In this document: positions 21,061 through 34,438 of the stretch, one piece after another
Layout: each line of letters begins with the position of its first letter
Position numbering within the stretch: position 1 is the first letter of the stretch
Origin: Sweltsa coloradensis
Lineage: Eukaryota; Arthropoda; Insecta; Plecoptera; Chloroperlidae
Length of the DNA stretch: 64,000 nt
Direction: 5' to 3'
NCBI GenBank assembly: GCA_024449915.1
Contig: JAMZAV010001454.1
Location: 124,001 to 188,000 of the forward strand
Position numbers and translations under genes: made by a program
The notes under the pieces: generated by a model
Told to the model about the DNA's origin: nothing
The model's database searches: none
Seen by the model: only the letters and a program-made list of their open reading frames with translations

Positions 21061-24000
21061 GACATTGGTGCTTAGTGCATGGGCCGAGTTGGAATTTACA
21101 CTAAACATTATATCGTATATATTCTTTGCCACAAAAATAATTGTATTCGTATTTTCATATTTTGTTTTGTATTTTTTTTATTTAATTAAGCAAAGAGTAT
21201 GGCACTAGCGATTTTATAATTTATAACATCTGCATTGAGTATTTGTTTTGGAAATCGATGCTGTATATTTTTGTTGGATTTTCCATTGATTTTGTAACGA
21301 ATGAACCCTATTTTTTATTTTATTTTTACTAGAAAATCTCAATGGGTTTCTTGTGTCAGAAAAGTGATGTTATTTTCATTTTCATAGTTATAAAGGAATA
21401 TCACGTAATCATGTAACTAAAATACTATGAACGAGTATGAATACATTACGAAGAATGTATTTTTATTTATTGGCAAATTATTATTTATAAACAAAATAGG
21501 CTTTTGTTTATTTAATTCAAGGCTTAATCTATTCCCACAAGTGCTATAACATTTACAGAAATTATAATTTAGTTAGTTATGCTACATTATCATCATCACC
21601 AACAGTGTATTTTCCATTCTTACAGGTTTTTCTAAAAAAAAAAGCTGATGACGGTTGGCACGGTAATTGATCGACTGGTGCACGAGATACGACGAGGGGA
21701 GGGGTTGCTTCCCCTAGCCATAGGAGCTTAGTTTATGGCTACTGATGTTGGTGGAACATTATGACTGTTGTTTGTACTGGTGAAAACGTTGTATGAATTA
21801 TACATCACAATTCATAATAATATAGTAATAAATGCAATATTGTTGAAACACTTAAATGGTTTTTGTTGTTGATATAGCCGTTATTTTTTGTATACATTGA
21901 TATTAAACTTCTAGCGTTGTTAATGTAAGTAAATATTTTATCTAGTTGATATCGTTGTGCTTTAGGGGTAACAGCGGCCCTTGTTACCTCAAAAGAAACT
22001 GTTGGCGTGGTTTCATCTCATTAAAAGAAGAGCTACAATCTTAATTTGCCATCAACATCTATTAACTTGTGTGACTGACTACCATCTTTCATTATGAATA
22101 CATAAATTCTCCAAAATATTTTTACATCATTTTTAAAATGATAGTTTCATATTATATTAATATTGAGACCCGATATTTAAATACTTAATATTGATGGTAT
22201 TATTCCCGTACAAATGTTGAACTTCAGTGAGCGTACTGGGTGGCAACTACAATTAGAGAAAATAATCCAATGTCTTCGAATTCCAAGCGTGCTTCGTTCG
22301 GGTCTGAGCAATGGGAGTAACCGAAATAAGAACACGCATTTTCAAAGGTTGACGAACATCTAAACTTTTCATCCATCACTAAAAGACATTTGGTACTCGA
22401 CTCGGACATGACTTCGGGGCGTTATTTTCCATTCTTTCCACATGTCATATACATTTCCAGTTTCACAAACAACAATGACAATCATTCCGCCCAAATAAAT
22501 TCTCAATCCACGATTATTAAAATCATCGTCACATCGTTGAATCCGTGGCGTTGGGGTTGGGAGGTTTCTCCTGCTCGGGTCATGGGTCGCGATGATTGGC
22601 GACAACGCCCGACAATACACGATCGTGCTCCGGGCACCAGACGCCCCCATACGCCCTGTTTAATAACAGACACTCAATGGGACATTCGACGATCGTCTCC
22701 CACTATTGTTTCCGCATGTAAAATGAGTAGTTTTTTTTATTGTTCTGACCTGTACATGTTTAGCTTTGTCGATATAGATCTCAAATATCGAAATGCGTGA
22801 CAGCCATGACTCGGCTCAACTGAGAGCACTTCCACATTGAGTCATTTTGAAAGCACATGCGTATTCCATCATGAAGTTTATGAAGTTGCTCTCGTTTTGT
22901 AATTATATAATGCAGCTTGCAGTTCTTTGTAAAAATCGCAAGTGCGAAATATTTTGAATAGGTCAAACGCAAACATATAATACTATATTGTTACCGATAG
23001 AGCACTGCAAATTATTATTACATAACAAAATAGATACCATTTCGTGCAAAGTAGGTCTAAATTATAAGAAATGTTGATCTATAACTATACAACTACGCAT
23101 GCATGATAAGAGGTAAGTTTTTAAATCACTTTGCTTCCATTTGTCATGCAAGGAACAGCTATTGTTGTTTTGTGCTGTTGCTTCAAATACAAAATTTAAT
23201 TATGGTGCTTCATTTCGAGGAACCAACATTGTTATCAGCTGGTCACTCTGACACCCTTGTCAATTCCATACCGTCTAGAACTCCAACTCCAAAACAAATC
23301 TATATCAGATCGATGCACAAACTTTACTGGTACCGATAGCAGGCGGTTCTGAATTTGATTCACAATGAGAGAAAGTGAACTGGTAATAGATCAAATGTAC
23401 ATTACATTAGAAACATTATAAAATAATTTACAATTCTCAATTACCGTTTCCTGACTTTGTTGAAAAGAGAGGATAGTTATTGGGACATTGCTAGTACGAA
23501 GGCTAGCAGCTTTCATGTTCTTGTGTGCACGGATTGGTTTCGTGACACATAGGCAGGCTACGTTGCCTTAGCCTTATACCTGAAACAAACGATGAAATAA
23601 ATTAGTAGAAATTCCGCAATGCTAAATCAAATTACAAATTAATAAACTTCATTTTCGTTATAAATAGAACGTACCAAAATCCCGATTTTAATTGGCTTCC
23701 AGTGATGTATGTGTACACCTAGATGAACACATTATTATTGAGTAATAAATCATCACACTATATTCTCTACTATCTCAAGTTCATGAGCTTGCATGCAGTT
23801 TACGCTGTGAAAATCACATTAAAACCTAGTTCAAGAAACACAAATTATTTTGTGAGTCTAATTTGAGCTAAATCTAGGAAATCATTTTTCAAACGAGATC
23901 ACATTTGAACACACACATTTGAAAATCACATACCTACCAGCAGTTCATCATATTCTTTTACATGCATTGACTGAATTTAAACTAGCTTTAACTGTAGGGT

Positions 24001-24344
24001 CACATATTTTATTTAGCAGTTTTCATTGACGAACGTATACAAAGTTTATTTTTATAACCAAGTTAAATATCAAGATAATTTAGTAAACGAGAATCCCTCT
24101 CGCTTGTCAAATTGATCATTTTGGTTTAATTAATTAATGTTGCACATATTCGATACTGAATTATATACAGAACCAATACTTCGATGGGTCGAAAATAAGG
24201 TTTATTCTGCTCGTGTGTAATTACATTTTTTTTTGTTTTTAAGAAAATTATTATGCCAATAGTGTTTTGGGGAGTTTTTTGGGGGGTTTAAATGCAATTT
24301 GATTTTAATTTAAAATCCATTTTTTATTTGTCATGTAACATTTT
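21061..24344. other. Intergenic DNA, no gene recognised
   Basis: AT-rich, with GC-richer patches at 21645-21730 (includes an AGGGG/CCCCT hairpin) and 22380-22690. Overlapping frames on both strands at 22369-22800 show no domain. No RNA gene found. Confidence 0.45.
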
Positions 24345-24410
24345 TGCTCGGACGTATGTAGCCTTGCCCTTAGGCTCTGGGTTCGATCCCCGGTTGGGAC
24401 AAATTTGTTT
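24345..24410 (+). repeat. tRNA 3'-half-like sequence (SINE or tRNA relic)
   Basis: GGGTTCGATCC at 24379-24389 is a Pol III B box. CTGGG (24377-24381) pairs fully with CCCGG (24389-24393) around the loop TTCGATC, giving a complete T arm. It is followed by TTGGGACA, which resembles an acceptor 3' strand. No matching 5' acceptor strand or A box lies at the right distance, so this is a relic. Confidence 0.5.
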
Positions 24411-25055
24411 GATAATGGTTGATTTCATCTACATCACAGAATAAGCATCCATGACGATGGTTACAGCTATAAAAAAAAAAAACACTTTTCGAGCCCCGAG
24501 TTGATTTCCGGAGTGTGTAATATTATGAGATGAGATGAGTGAATTTAACCATCTCCCCGACACCCGCCCGTATTGTTATGGTAGCACGAAGGCTGCGTGA
24601 AACTGAGCGGCTTCTGTGTGGAGCCGCATACCGCAGCACGAAATATCATTTACTTAGTCTTGGAGCGTGCTAGCTATGCGACAATTAGAAGAACCGTGAC
24701 CGAGACATGCGATGTACGACTCAAGGCGGGAGCGAACGCGATCACGACATCCTAATACCTATACCTAGACTCGAGTATTTTGCTTTTGGGAAATGTTTAT
24801 ATTTTTACAGCTTTTTTATTGGTTTGTAAATAAATTTTTGGTATTTCTGATAAGTATGAATGAGGAGGTATCTCTCTATAGTGATTTGTTGTTGCTCCTA
24901 CTATTATTAATTATTTATCCATCAACACAATAAAATATCCATTTCAGACAATATTAGATGTAATAAAAATACTATTTCGTGTGTATTGGGCAGATTAAAC
25001 ATATTTTCTTAAGTTCTTGCCATGAAGTTTACATGGTTGACACCTTGGTTTTCTT
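24411..25055. other. Intergenic DNA with a GC-rich patch
   Basis: 24530-24775 is clearly GC- and CpG-richer than its surroundings but has no convincing frame or known motif. It could be a diverged repeat or a regulatory element; I cannot tell from the sequence. Confidence 0.4.
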
Positions 25056-25390
25056 GTGAACACAATATTAGACAGCGAAGTTCCCTTCCTATGTATACTT
25101 CACTTTTCTCTCCGTCCATCCGGCTGTGCTTGTGAAACGTCTCACGATAAAAACCGAACATCACCATGGGAATTTTGTCGACACATCTCTTGTTTTGGTG
25201 ACCCTGTTGGTCAGATAGGCGAGACTAGCCTCACACACAAAATTATAAACCTGGCACCTCCACCAAGGAGAGCTCAACGCTGGACAAAAATTATATTTGT
25301 TTATACTTCTCTGACTAGCTGTTGAATACATAGCTTCGCTCCCTATTTGGAGCACTCCCGTACCCAGGGTTGTTTTGTACATGCGTTACC
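25056..25390 (+). repeat. CCGGCACCTCCACCAA-family repeat, copy 4
   Basis: The order matches copy 3: CACTTTTCTCTCCGTCCATC, GTCTCACGATAAAAACCGAA, TTGTTTTGGTGACCCTG, the core CCTGGCACCTCCACCAA (25250-25266), then ATACATAGCTTCGCTCCC and CACTCCCGTACCC. The open frames on both strands here are repeat by-products. Confidence 0.7.
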
Positions 25391-26205
25391 CAAATGATTG
25401 CGTATGTTTGGAGGTAGAACGTGTTTACTTCTTTATAATTACTATTAGCTTGTTACTAGGTAGTCATCGTTCCACGTGTATCGAAGCTCCAGTAAAACAA
25501 AATTTATAAAAATGGACCGATAACGATGTGCAATTCACCCATTTCATCTAGTAAAAGTGTCATTGTTTCCATGCCAAGTAACTTGCACTTTTGCTTTGCC
25601 TTCATAGTGAATCCATGGGTGCTAGATACTTCGCTGGCCATCAGTAAGCAAGACACGTGTGACCGTATTTATTAACACACGTTTTGCATAGAGAATCACA
25701 TAAACGCGACAAGTTGATCAAATTACGACAGGCATGTGCACAAACAATCACATGAAATTCTAGTACTACTGATCGTTAGATGTGGCTTTCTTACCAAGAA
25801 TGATATATTGGATCCTAAGTTTATATTTTGTTTGTGTTGATGATGGAACACAAAGATAAGACTAACAAATCAATAAGAATGACATACCAACGCATATTGT
25901 GTGTATTGCACTTTCACAACAGAAGTTCATCAACCATATTTGATATAAGAGTAATGTTCTTAATTTACAAGTTATGTTATACTTTATCTTATATTCCAAA
26001 AAATATATACTTTTTTAAATACAAAATCCATTTTTGTTATATATAGTATATGTCATGTACAATCCAATGCCTACATCACTCACGAGGAGCTTCCTCTGCG
26101 GTTTATTGGTTGTTTAAATAATTACCAACATATCATAACTTATCGTCATTTTAAAACGATTACATAATATATAACACATAACATATAGGTCACAAAAACC
26201 ATAAT
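25391..26205. other. Intergenic DNA, no gene recognised
   Basis: Nothing supported; the 72-codon frame at 25828-26046 is AT-rich with no motif. Confidence 0.45.
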
Positions 26206-26335
26206 GAATCTCCCTAAGTGCTGTAAAGCAATGTCAACGAAAGACTCGTGTTGTTCGGAGGTCATGTTCGGTTTCTGTCGTGAGACGTGACACACGCCTA
26301 GACGGAAATACAGAAAAGTGATGCATATATAGAGG
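26206..26335 (-). repeat. CCGGCACCTCCACCAA-family repeat, head fragment (copy 5)
   Basis: Reverse complement of the head: CATGTTCGGTTTCTGTCGTG then AGACGTGACACACGCCTAGA, matching the CACGATAAAAACCGAACATG part of the other copies. The core is not in this fragment. Confidence 0.55.
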
Positions 26336-26994
26336 AGAAATAATATTATTAATTGAATTGGTTACATCTTATTATAGTTGTGCAAAATACTAAGCATTTT
26401 AAAACATGATTAATCCATTGCCCACTTTTGGTCATCAGAAGTATAGCCAGTGCTTATAGAACACAGGATGTAGAAACAACACAAATTTGTTTGCAAATCA
26501 GCGCTACTCGTATGTTGCGGTTTGACAAATGCACCTTGGATCTAAACGCTCATCTCAGCAGATCCTTTCTAAAATCACCCACTATGCAATTATTTACCGA
26601 ATTAAGTTTTTCGCAAAGCTCAATTATTATGTCTTTAAAAGCCATTAGTCACCTTGACTGACTCTGGCTGTATACGTAGAAAAAACTAACCCTGCTTTCA
26701 GTAAGTGATACTACCTATACTAATGCGAACCTTGAGTGATTTCACTTGATTTTTTTAACTGGGCGGACATAATTTCAACCTATTTTATACCATTCATAAT
26801 CTTCATTCGTGATGGACAGACACCTTACAGTCATATTGTAGTAGTATCTGCGTTAGTCTAAAGAACAATGATGTGTTTGCTGTTGAACGACTGTTGCAAC
26901 CAACGTTTTGACGAGCTTCACTGCGTGGAAAATGCATGACGTACGAACAGTTTGCTAGATGCACGGATACGGATCCATAAAAGATTAAAAAAAG
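26336..26994. other. Intergenic DNA, no gene recognised
   Basis: Nothing supported. The 77-codon frame at 26428-26661 has no recognisable domain. Confidence 0.45.
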
Positions 26995-27092
26995 GGAGCA
27001 AAGCTACATTATAAACTGAGTATCGAAGAAAATACAAAAATAATATTTCTCTAAACTTCTAATATAGTTGGTGGAGGTGCCGGGTTAATGGA
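26995..27092 (-). repeat. CCGGCACCTCCACCAA-family repeat, tail fragment (copy 6)
   Basis: The reverse core TTGGTGGAGGTGCCGGGTT lies at about 27069-27087, preceded by GGGAGCAAAGCTAC, the reverse of the GTAGCTTCGCTCCC tail. Its order relative to copy 5 shows they are separate fragments. Confidence 0.6.
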
Positions 27093-30000
27093 AATGCTTC
27101 TTATCGATTGGGCTAGACAACGTTATTTTTTTCTTTTTCTTAGTAACAATAAGGTCCGCTATTGCAAAGAATGGCTGGTTGCAATACTTAGACTAAAGAA
27201 AGAGTAAATAAATAAGAGTCAATACTGAAAATACTTTACAGCTGTTATCTAAAAGAGATGTACAGAAATAAAAATTCAGAAATTCGCGCTCTTTTTAACG
27301 ATCTTTACAATGATTCAATGTTACCAAATTCAGAAAATAATAATACCTTGAAACCACGATCAATGCCGAAAGTAAATATAGAGACCATATTCCAAATCAT
27401 AAACACTTACAATTTAAACTTAAACATTTTTTTATTCGGAAAAAAATGGGAAATGTGAAAATTATGAGAAAAATTTTATTTGAAATGTTTACTTTACATT
27501 GGATCAAAATTGTATGGAAGATTTATACTAATCGCGAAGTAAGACGTTTTACTTTTGCAGCTTGTGAATTATCCACATTGCACATATATGTATTTGTTTT
27601 TCCAAGTCAATATCTCCAGTAAGCTGTATAGTGAGCTTCTTCTGTGGTCTCTTCTGAACTAATACACGTCCGTGGTTTTCCCTAAGGCCACCGCCGCCTC
27701 TTGTACTAAATAACTGCTTCCTGTGTTCTCGTGAAATACGGTGCACCGTGCAATGACAGGTGTATAGTTAGCGCAGCCCTACATTGACGTATTTTGCAAT
27801 CTTTGAGTAGTTTCATCGTCTCCCGATCATTAAAAGGTGGTTTTAACTGATGGTTACAAAGTAAAACACAATATTGTGGTTTATAAATACTCAGACTCGG
27901 CCGTAGCTTTGGAAGCGAATGTGTACGTAATATGAGGAGTTGAGGCCGAGGTAGTTACTCTTAATTACAAGGTGTGAGCTTCGTCTCCGCTCAAGTGACC
28001 ACATACGCCTCTTTTGGCTGAGGTTTGGCGCCGCTTGTTTTAGCAAAATGTTGGTTGTTGTATCCGCGGTGGGATTCTAAGAGTTTGTTGTGCACCGACG
28101 CCACTGACATGTTATACCTGTAACAGTAGGTTTTGGCAATTACGTTTCCGTACTTAAATATTAGCTAGATATGTAGTTATTAATTCTTCCTGTAATTATA
28201 ACGTTGGCTACTTCTAGCTTGTATGGACCACCAAACGGACTTCACAGAAACCGTCAGTGAATGATGAGGCGGCAACAGCTAACGATGTCTAGGGATGTAT
28301 TTTTTGAACATGGGAACGGATGTTGGTTTGGATAATGATTTTTATTTTTATTTTATCAATGTATTATCCTGTGAAACTTTTTCGAATTCGATGAAAATAT
28401 GGGACACTCATAATGACATTTTTTGTTTGTTTTTGGGGACGAGAATAAAGAGAAATCACAATAAGTGAGATAACTTGGTAAAGATTACGACGATACAAAA
28501 ATAAATATTATGTCATATCTGCAAACGTGCAATAATTGACAATCAAAATATAATCAATACACACCTTTGTTCAACAACTCCTCTTTGTTCAAATAGGTTT
28601 ACCCTTTAAAAAATGTGTTGGCCAGTTGGCCTGATTGTTTAACAGTTTGATTTCGTTCAACAGGTGTTTAATCCAAATGGTTATTCTTTTGTTTAAACAG
28701 ATAGTCACTGGGTTTATTATTCTTTGTTTTTGAAAGGCTGAGGCCTCTGTGCAACATGTATATATCTGTCCATTGTTACATAATATGTTTCTTTGTTAAA
28801 ATGTTTTTATTTATTCATTACACTTTATTATTTAAGTTTTTATAACTGAACTGAATAGAATAATATGAAATACAGACTTTTTATTATTCGTGCACGGTTT
28901 AACTGGTAAAAGTAGGTAGTGTTTCTTCTATTTCAAATTTGTTTTTTTCAACGATGGTTCTTAAAATTGATGTAATTTGTTTTTAAATTTGCTCATTTAT
29001 ATATTTTTTAATCCACATCTTTCTTATCTTTTGAGCAACTACATTTATCAAATATCAAACCTTATTTTTGTAAATTATTTTTTATTGATGTAAATATAAA
29101 AAAATATATGTTTCAAAATATAACAATTTACACATAGCAAAACTCGAAACATGAAATTTTAGTATTCAATGGATCAAATCCACCCACTGTTAATCCAGAC
29201 TGAAAATGTAATATTTCTTGATTGGTCAAAATAAGGGACTCTCATAAAATTGAATTTAGACGTTTCTTCCCAATTACTCCAGAACCCTGTCGACCAAGCT
29301 AACGTATAGAAATACCCTTCATAGATTACTTTTATCTTACAAATAAGTGGATAACATCAAGTTCTAAATCGAGCTCAATGTGTAAGTGGCGCAGATTATA
29401 GAACAAATCTCAGCAACGCTTCTCTTGCTTGTTGATTCAGCCGCAGAGTGATCTATTTATTATACACGTCGTGTGCAGAGAACTGGAAGTGAGTGACAAC
29501 ATAATCCTAGGAAACCTAGACAAGGGCGACGACGGATACATTTACATCAAAACTAACATGCAAATTGAAGTATTGTGCGGTCTTCATGTGGGCGATATCG
29601 AGCACATGTGCTTGGTAGACTAAAGCCACAAAACGATGACGCTCTAACCGTGTTGATAAGATATAGCAATCATGAGGACAGTTAAACCAGTTCTGTTGAC
29701 CAGTAAACAGCATTATTAGAAAACAAATTCGATGTAATTGAAGATCATAATCATGTCATTTTACTAGATTGGGCATGCCATGGGGGAGAATGTCCACACT
29801 AATTTTAGGACTCAATATTAGTACTTTTGAAATATTTGCATAATATTGCTTTCGCGTTTTGTCTGAGAAAACGTTTTAAATCTTTAGTCAGGATTGCCAG
29901 TGGAAGGGATTGTCCATTGACTCTCAGAGCGTCGTTTGCTATAGTGCTGAGCTATATATTATAATTATTATGTATTATGCAAATGTGAATAAATGTAGAT

Positions 30001-31742
30001 AAGTCATAATATGTATATTATACAGTATGATTAATGCAAAACATCAATAAGAAACTAATATTTTAGATAATATAAAACTGTTTAATACATCATGAGGATG
30101 ATGCTCAAGCTCAAGTGCGATACTCTAATTCTGGAGGTCCCAATTCGATCTCACCACCTGCAATCCTGACTGAAAGTTTTACCTAAGTTTTCAAGGATTG
30201 CATTCTCTAAAACAGCCCATGCATGCATTTGCACCGGATTTCTTACGAGATATTAAAAATTCATTAATTGTTAGTTTTACTTTTTTCAAAATATTATAAT
30301 CTAATCATATTGAACACAAATGAAAATGAAACAAATTTCTAGCAATGTGATTCGAATAAAACACACATTTGAGTTTTCCGGACACGTGCACCGTCGCACG
30401 TCTGGATGGCGAATGTCTGATGGCTTTCGCCTGATCAAGGACGAGGACGAGCGTTAGAAAATTACCTGTTTCATCGACTTTAAAGTTATTGTCCTTAACA
30501 CATGATTATATGTGTTTTACAGGTGGTAGCTGCCACATTTATATTAGTCAGCCATTCAAAATTCATCGATGCTCTTATTTGATATTGAGGGGGGGGGCTA
30601 CAGTCTTGCCCTCCCCCTGATTTCTCAGGGGGGGGGGGCAAGTGCCCTCTCTGCCTCTTCTGTCTGTGGCAACAATTGTTTCTCATTTACCATTATCTGT
30701 TTCCCGTTTCCATTCCAATTTCCAATTTCCCATTTCCCATTACTGTTATTTCAGTTGTAGCTCTCACTTCCATATGCACTCATTCGCGTAATTGATCGTC
30801 CAATATCAATAGTTCTACATAGGTTTTACTTTTAGGAGATAAATGTATTATATTACTCAAATTGATTCTTTTGACAAGTCTTACGGATATCCACTACTTG
30901 TTACCTGTTCACATTACAGGTAACATCGTCGGCATATATTTGGTTTGATACTCTTCTTCCTTCCTGCCATAAAACCAACAAAACCTACCTGTTGTTAGGT
31001 AAGAAGAAGGTTTATATCGAAAGTATTTTTTGCACGATTCGGTAAGGTATCCTTGTCTTGCCGCAATGGTCCCACCACCGGTCGCTACTATCTGCGCCCG
31101 TCTCTAGGTTATTCGAGGAATCGTTTCACTTTGATACCGGTTACACCCCCAACCCAGACAGATTACCCATAAAAACACACCACAAAACCCACCTCACTAA
31201 ATGATAGAGACAGTGTTTGCGTCGTCGTGAATGAAATCGTCCGTCTTCTGTTAATTAGAGGTATAGCCTCGGAAACAACGCTGGGAAACCACGTGTGTAT
31301 TCGCCGAGCATTTGATTCACAAATTGGCGGCTGCGTCAGCCACGTTTACCGCGAAATTACGTGGTCGGATGAGGGTCTGGAAACACCAGTCACCTACGAC
31401 TACACGACGCGCATTGCTCACAGTTTGTGTTGCAACTTGCAAGGTACTGCGTGGGCTTGTTAGTTAATCATCAGCAATTTATAGGCCTGATCGATTGATC
31501 CTAATTGGTAGTGATATTTGATAAGAACTACTCTTCTACCGTCAATAGTTATTATCCTAACATAATCCGTGTAATACTTCTCTGTTATTTACAATTCACA
31601 CATTTCTTGCCCGCAGTTTAAACCTATAACCGCATGTTCTTTGCGCTAAATAACTAATTTGGTTGTATTTGTTTATCTATATAAACCCACACAGCGCTCA
31701 ATGTTGTCTGATTATTGAATTCAAAGAAATTGATTTGTTTAT
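27093..31742. other. Long intergenic stretch, no gene recognised
   Basis: No exon, RNA gene or intact mobile element. GC-richer patches at 27890-28100 and 31060-31420 have no supported frame. An ATG-initiated 66-codon frame at 27258-27458 is Asn-rich and unrecognised. A small hairpin GTTACCTG/CAGGTAAC lies at 30900-30924. Confidence 0.45.
30588..30650. repeat. G-run cluster, imperfect inverted repeat
   Basis: Two runs of nine or more G flank CCCTCCCCCTGATTTCTCAG. The arrangement resembles the G/C-rich subterminal parts of some hAT elements, but no terminal repeats or target duplication could be found. The G runs could form quadruplex DNA. Confidence 0.35.
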
Positions 31743-32547
31743 TGGATGAGCGTTGCGAGCGAAGCGAAGATTCCATTTCACTACACTGGAGAAAAAAAAC
31801 GGAATGTTTTTTTTTCTTTCTTTCTTTCTTTCTTTCTTTTTTTTTATTTTTATCTGTCTGTTAACACGATTCCGGCTAAACCGATACTCCGATTGCGATG
31901 AAATTTTATGGAGGCCTTTGAAATCTTTAAACTTAGAACTGCCTTGTTTTTGAGCTTAATCGGTAAATTATTTCTCATGAAAATCGCAATTTTACGATTT
32001 TTTTCGATTTTTAAAAACTTTCTTCGACTTATAACACCTACATGCTTCGTCTGATTGTAATGATTTTTTCACAGAACCTTAATTTTATGAATTGATATAT
32101 TCGTGTGAAATTTGAGAGTAATCAGAGAAATATTTCTCATGGAAATCGCAATTTTACGATTTTTTTCGATTTTTTAAATTTCTTCGGCTTATAACACCTA
32201 CATGCTTTATTCGATTGTAATGATTTTTTCACAGAACCTTAATTTTGTAATTTATATCTTCGTGTAAAATTTGAGCGCAATCGAAAAATTGTCTCGTGAT
32301 AATCGCAATTTTACGATTTTTTTTTGAATTTTTAAATTTCTTCGACTTATAACACTTACATGCTTTATCCGATTGTAATGATTTTTTCACAGAACCTTAA
32401 TTTTATGAATTTATATATTCGTGTGAAATTTGAGCGTAATCGAAAAATTATTTCTCATGGAAAATCTCTATTTTACGCTTTTTTCGTTTTTAAAAAATTA
32501 CGCTCATCCAATAACGCGTCTGATAAAGCGTTTGCGAAGCATCCTAG
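31743..32547 (+). mobile_element. Helentron/HINE-like element, copy C (subfamily II)
   Basis: It starts TGGATGAGCGTTGCGAGCG after a T and ends GCATCCTAG. It carries a TTTC microsatellite at 31815-31840, three to four internal about 160-bp units (ACACCTACATGC spaced 160 and 158 bp), and the inverted CGCTCATCCAA. The 3' hairpin is AACGC...GCGTT with a different loop from copies A and B, followed by TGCGAAGC. Confidence 0.82.
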
Positions 32548-32584
32548 CTTATTATTATTTTTTGTAAGTAGCTCTTTAGTTTTT

Positions 32585-33025
32585 TGGATGAGCGTAGCGA
32601 GCGAAGCGAAGATTCCATTCTACTGAAGAAAAAAATCCGGAATGTTTTTTTTCTTTCCTTTTTTTGTATTTTTGTCCGTCTGTTACCACGATTCCGGCTA
32701 ACCGATACTCCAATTGCGATAAAATTTTCTGGAGGCCTTCGAAATCTCTGAACTTAGAACTGCCACGTTTTTGAGCGCAATCGAAAAATTATTTCTCATG
32801 AAAATCGCAAGTTTACGTTTTAAAAAAAAATCGACTTATAACACCTACATTCTCTATCCGATTGTAACGATTTTTTTACAGAAACTTAATTTTATGAATT
32901 GGTATGAAATTTGAGTGCAATCAAAAAATAATTTCTCATGAAAATCGCAATTTTACGCTTTTTTTCTTTAAAAAAACTACGCTCATCCAACAACGCGCCT
33001 GAAAAAGCGTTTGCGAAGCTCCTAG
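32585..33025 (+). mobile_element. Helentron/HINE-like element, copy D (short, subfamily II)
   Basis: It starts TGGATGAGCGTAGCGAGCG and ends GCTCCTAG|T. Only about one internal 160-bp unit remains, giving 441 bp. It has the same subfamily II hairpin AACGCGCCTGAAAAAGCGTT. It lies 37 bp after copy C in the same orientation. Confidence 0.82.
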
Positions 33026-33809
33026 TAAAAGTTCATGAAACGCTTATCATTTGAATAAAATTTATATACGAAACACATTTTTAGTACGGCGGTGATGGAA
33101 TAAGATTTTCTTCGATTCAACTCACCAGATATAAAATCTTTGTTTTTATATTTGTAAAATTAAATTGGTGTAATTTTAAATAGGTAATGATTCCACGGTA
33201 TCATACGATCTGCATGTATACTTGTTGCAAACTGTCTCTATAATATCGACCATAATTAATGTTTTCATGAAAGTAACGTTGAAAAAAGTTAGTCAAATAT
33301 TTTTGTAAAATTTTAATTTGTTTGAGAATTTTGGCGTGCGTTTTTAACAATTCTTAATTTTGCAATATATTGTATCACAACTCAATATCAAAGTCTAGAG
33401 CCAATTAGCAGATTACTAATTGATTTTCAATTCACTTTTCCTTACTTCTCGTATTTTTTTTCCGAATAGTTGTTTTAAGTTGGAACTACAATTTGGAAAG
33501 TAATTTGAAGGAGATATGATCATGGAGTTATAAATAGTACTGGCCTACTCCATGATATGATATCTACTTTTAACAAGTTAATTCTTATTGCTGACAGTTA
33601 CCTCACTTTAATACTGCAGAAAGTAAATTTTATGTTGATTATTAAATTATTAATTGATTAATTTACAAGTATAATAATAAGAAATTTTATTTCTTGTTTT
33701 TGGCTAAAAAAAAAATACTTAATATAATAACTAAAGTTATTTATTTATAAATAAACACACGAATATACAACAAAAGTTATTTATTTATAGCTATAAGTAT
33801 TAATTATTG
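33026..33809. other. Intergenic DNA, no gene recognised
   Basis: AT-rich. At 33523-33541 CATGGAGTTATAAATAGTA recurs from the 14.98-kb repeat and forms a weak hairpin with CTCCATGATATG downstream. Confidence 0.45.
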
Positions 33810-34438
33810 TTAAGGCTATTTGACTGCTTTTTTCTATTTTCCAAAATATGCTACTAAGTCAAAATATAGTCAATGGCTTTGAAACCTGGCTATTTTAGAA
33901 AATCAAAACTATTTTTTTCAAATTTTTCTGATCCGGTACACGGCCAATATCGCCACCTCAAAATAATTTCAAACTTCAATTCGCCAGGGCACACCATTCA
34001 AGGTAGGGTGTTGTGCTTTTGGACATTAATTTTCCACTGGTTTTCTATAGGCTGACTGAGAGGAAAAAATAATTTTTTTAACAATTGTCTTTCCTGCGAA
34101 TTTTTTTGTTTGGCGATATTTTGTACCGATTTGTACCGCCAAACGAAAAAAATCGCAGGAACGACAATTGTTTTAAAAAAAATTCTCTCAGTCAGCCTAT
34201 AGAAAACCAGTTGAAAATTAATGTCCCAAAAGCACAACACCCTAAGTTCAATGGTGTGCCCTGGCGAATTTGAAGTTTGAAATTATTTTGAGGTGGCGAT
34301 ATTGGCCGTGTACCGGATCAAAAAATTTTGAAAAAATAGTATTGATTTTCTAAAATAGCCAGGTTTCAAAGCCATTCACTATATTTTGACTTGGTAGCAT
34401 ATTTTGGAAAATAGAAAAACGCGGTCGAATAGCCTTAA
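33810..34438. mobile_element. 621-bp near-perfect palindrome flanked by TTAA (piggyBac-like MITE or fold-back)
   Basis: The arms are about 300 bp each (33814-34115 and 34137-34434), separated by a loop of about 21 bp. The ends are GGCTATTTGACTGC and GCGGTCGAATAGCC. TTAA lies immediately outside both ends (33810-33813 and 34435-34438). Arm identity is high, with a few substitutions and small indels. There is no coding capacity; frames inside it are mirror shadows. The TTAA flanks suggest piggyBac-type insertion, which is an inference. A transcript through it would form a long hairpin RNA. Confidence 0.85.

Noticed and set aside
22369..22800. Possible gene with overlapping 93- and 136-codon frames
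   Set aside because: Frames overlap on opposite strands, begin at non-ATG codons and show no domain or splice context.
24345..24410. Functional tRNA gene
   Set aside because: Only the T arm and a possible 3' acceptor strand are present; no 5' acceptor partner or A box at the right distance.
33873..34273. Open frames on both strands in the 33.8-34.4 kb region
   Set aside because: They are mirror images created by the palindrome, with no known domain.
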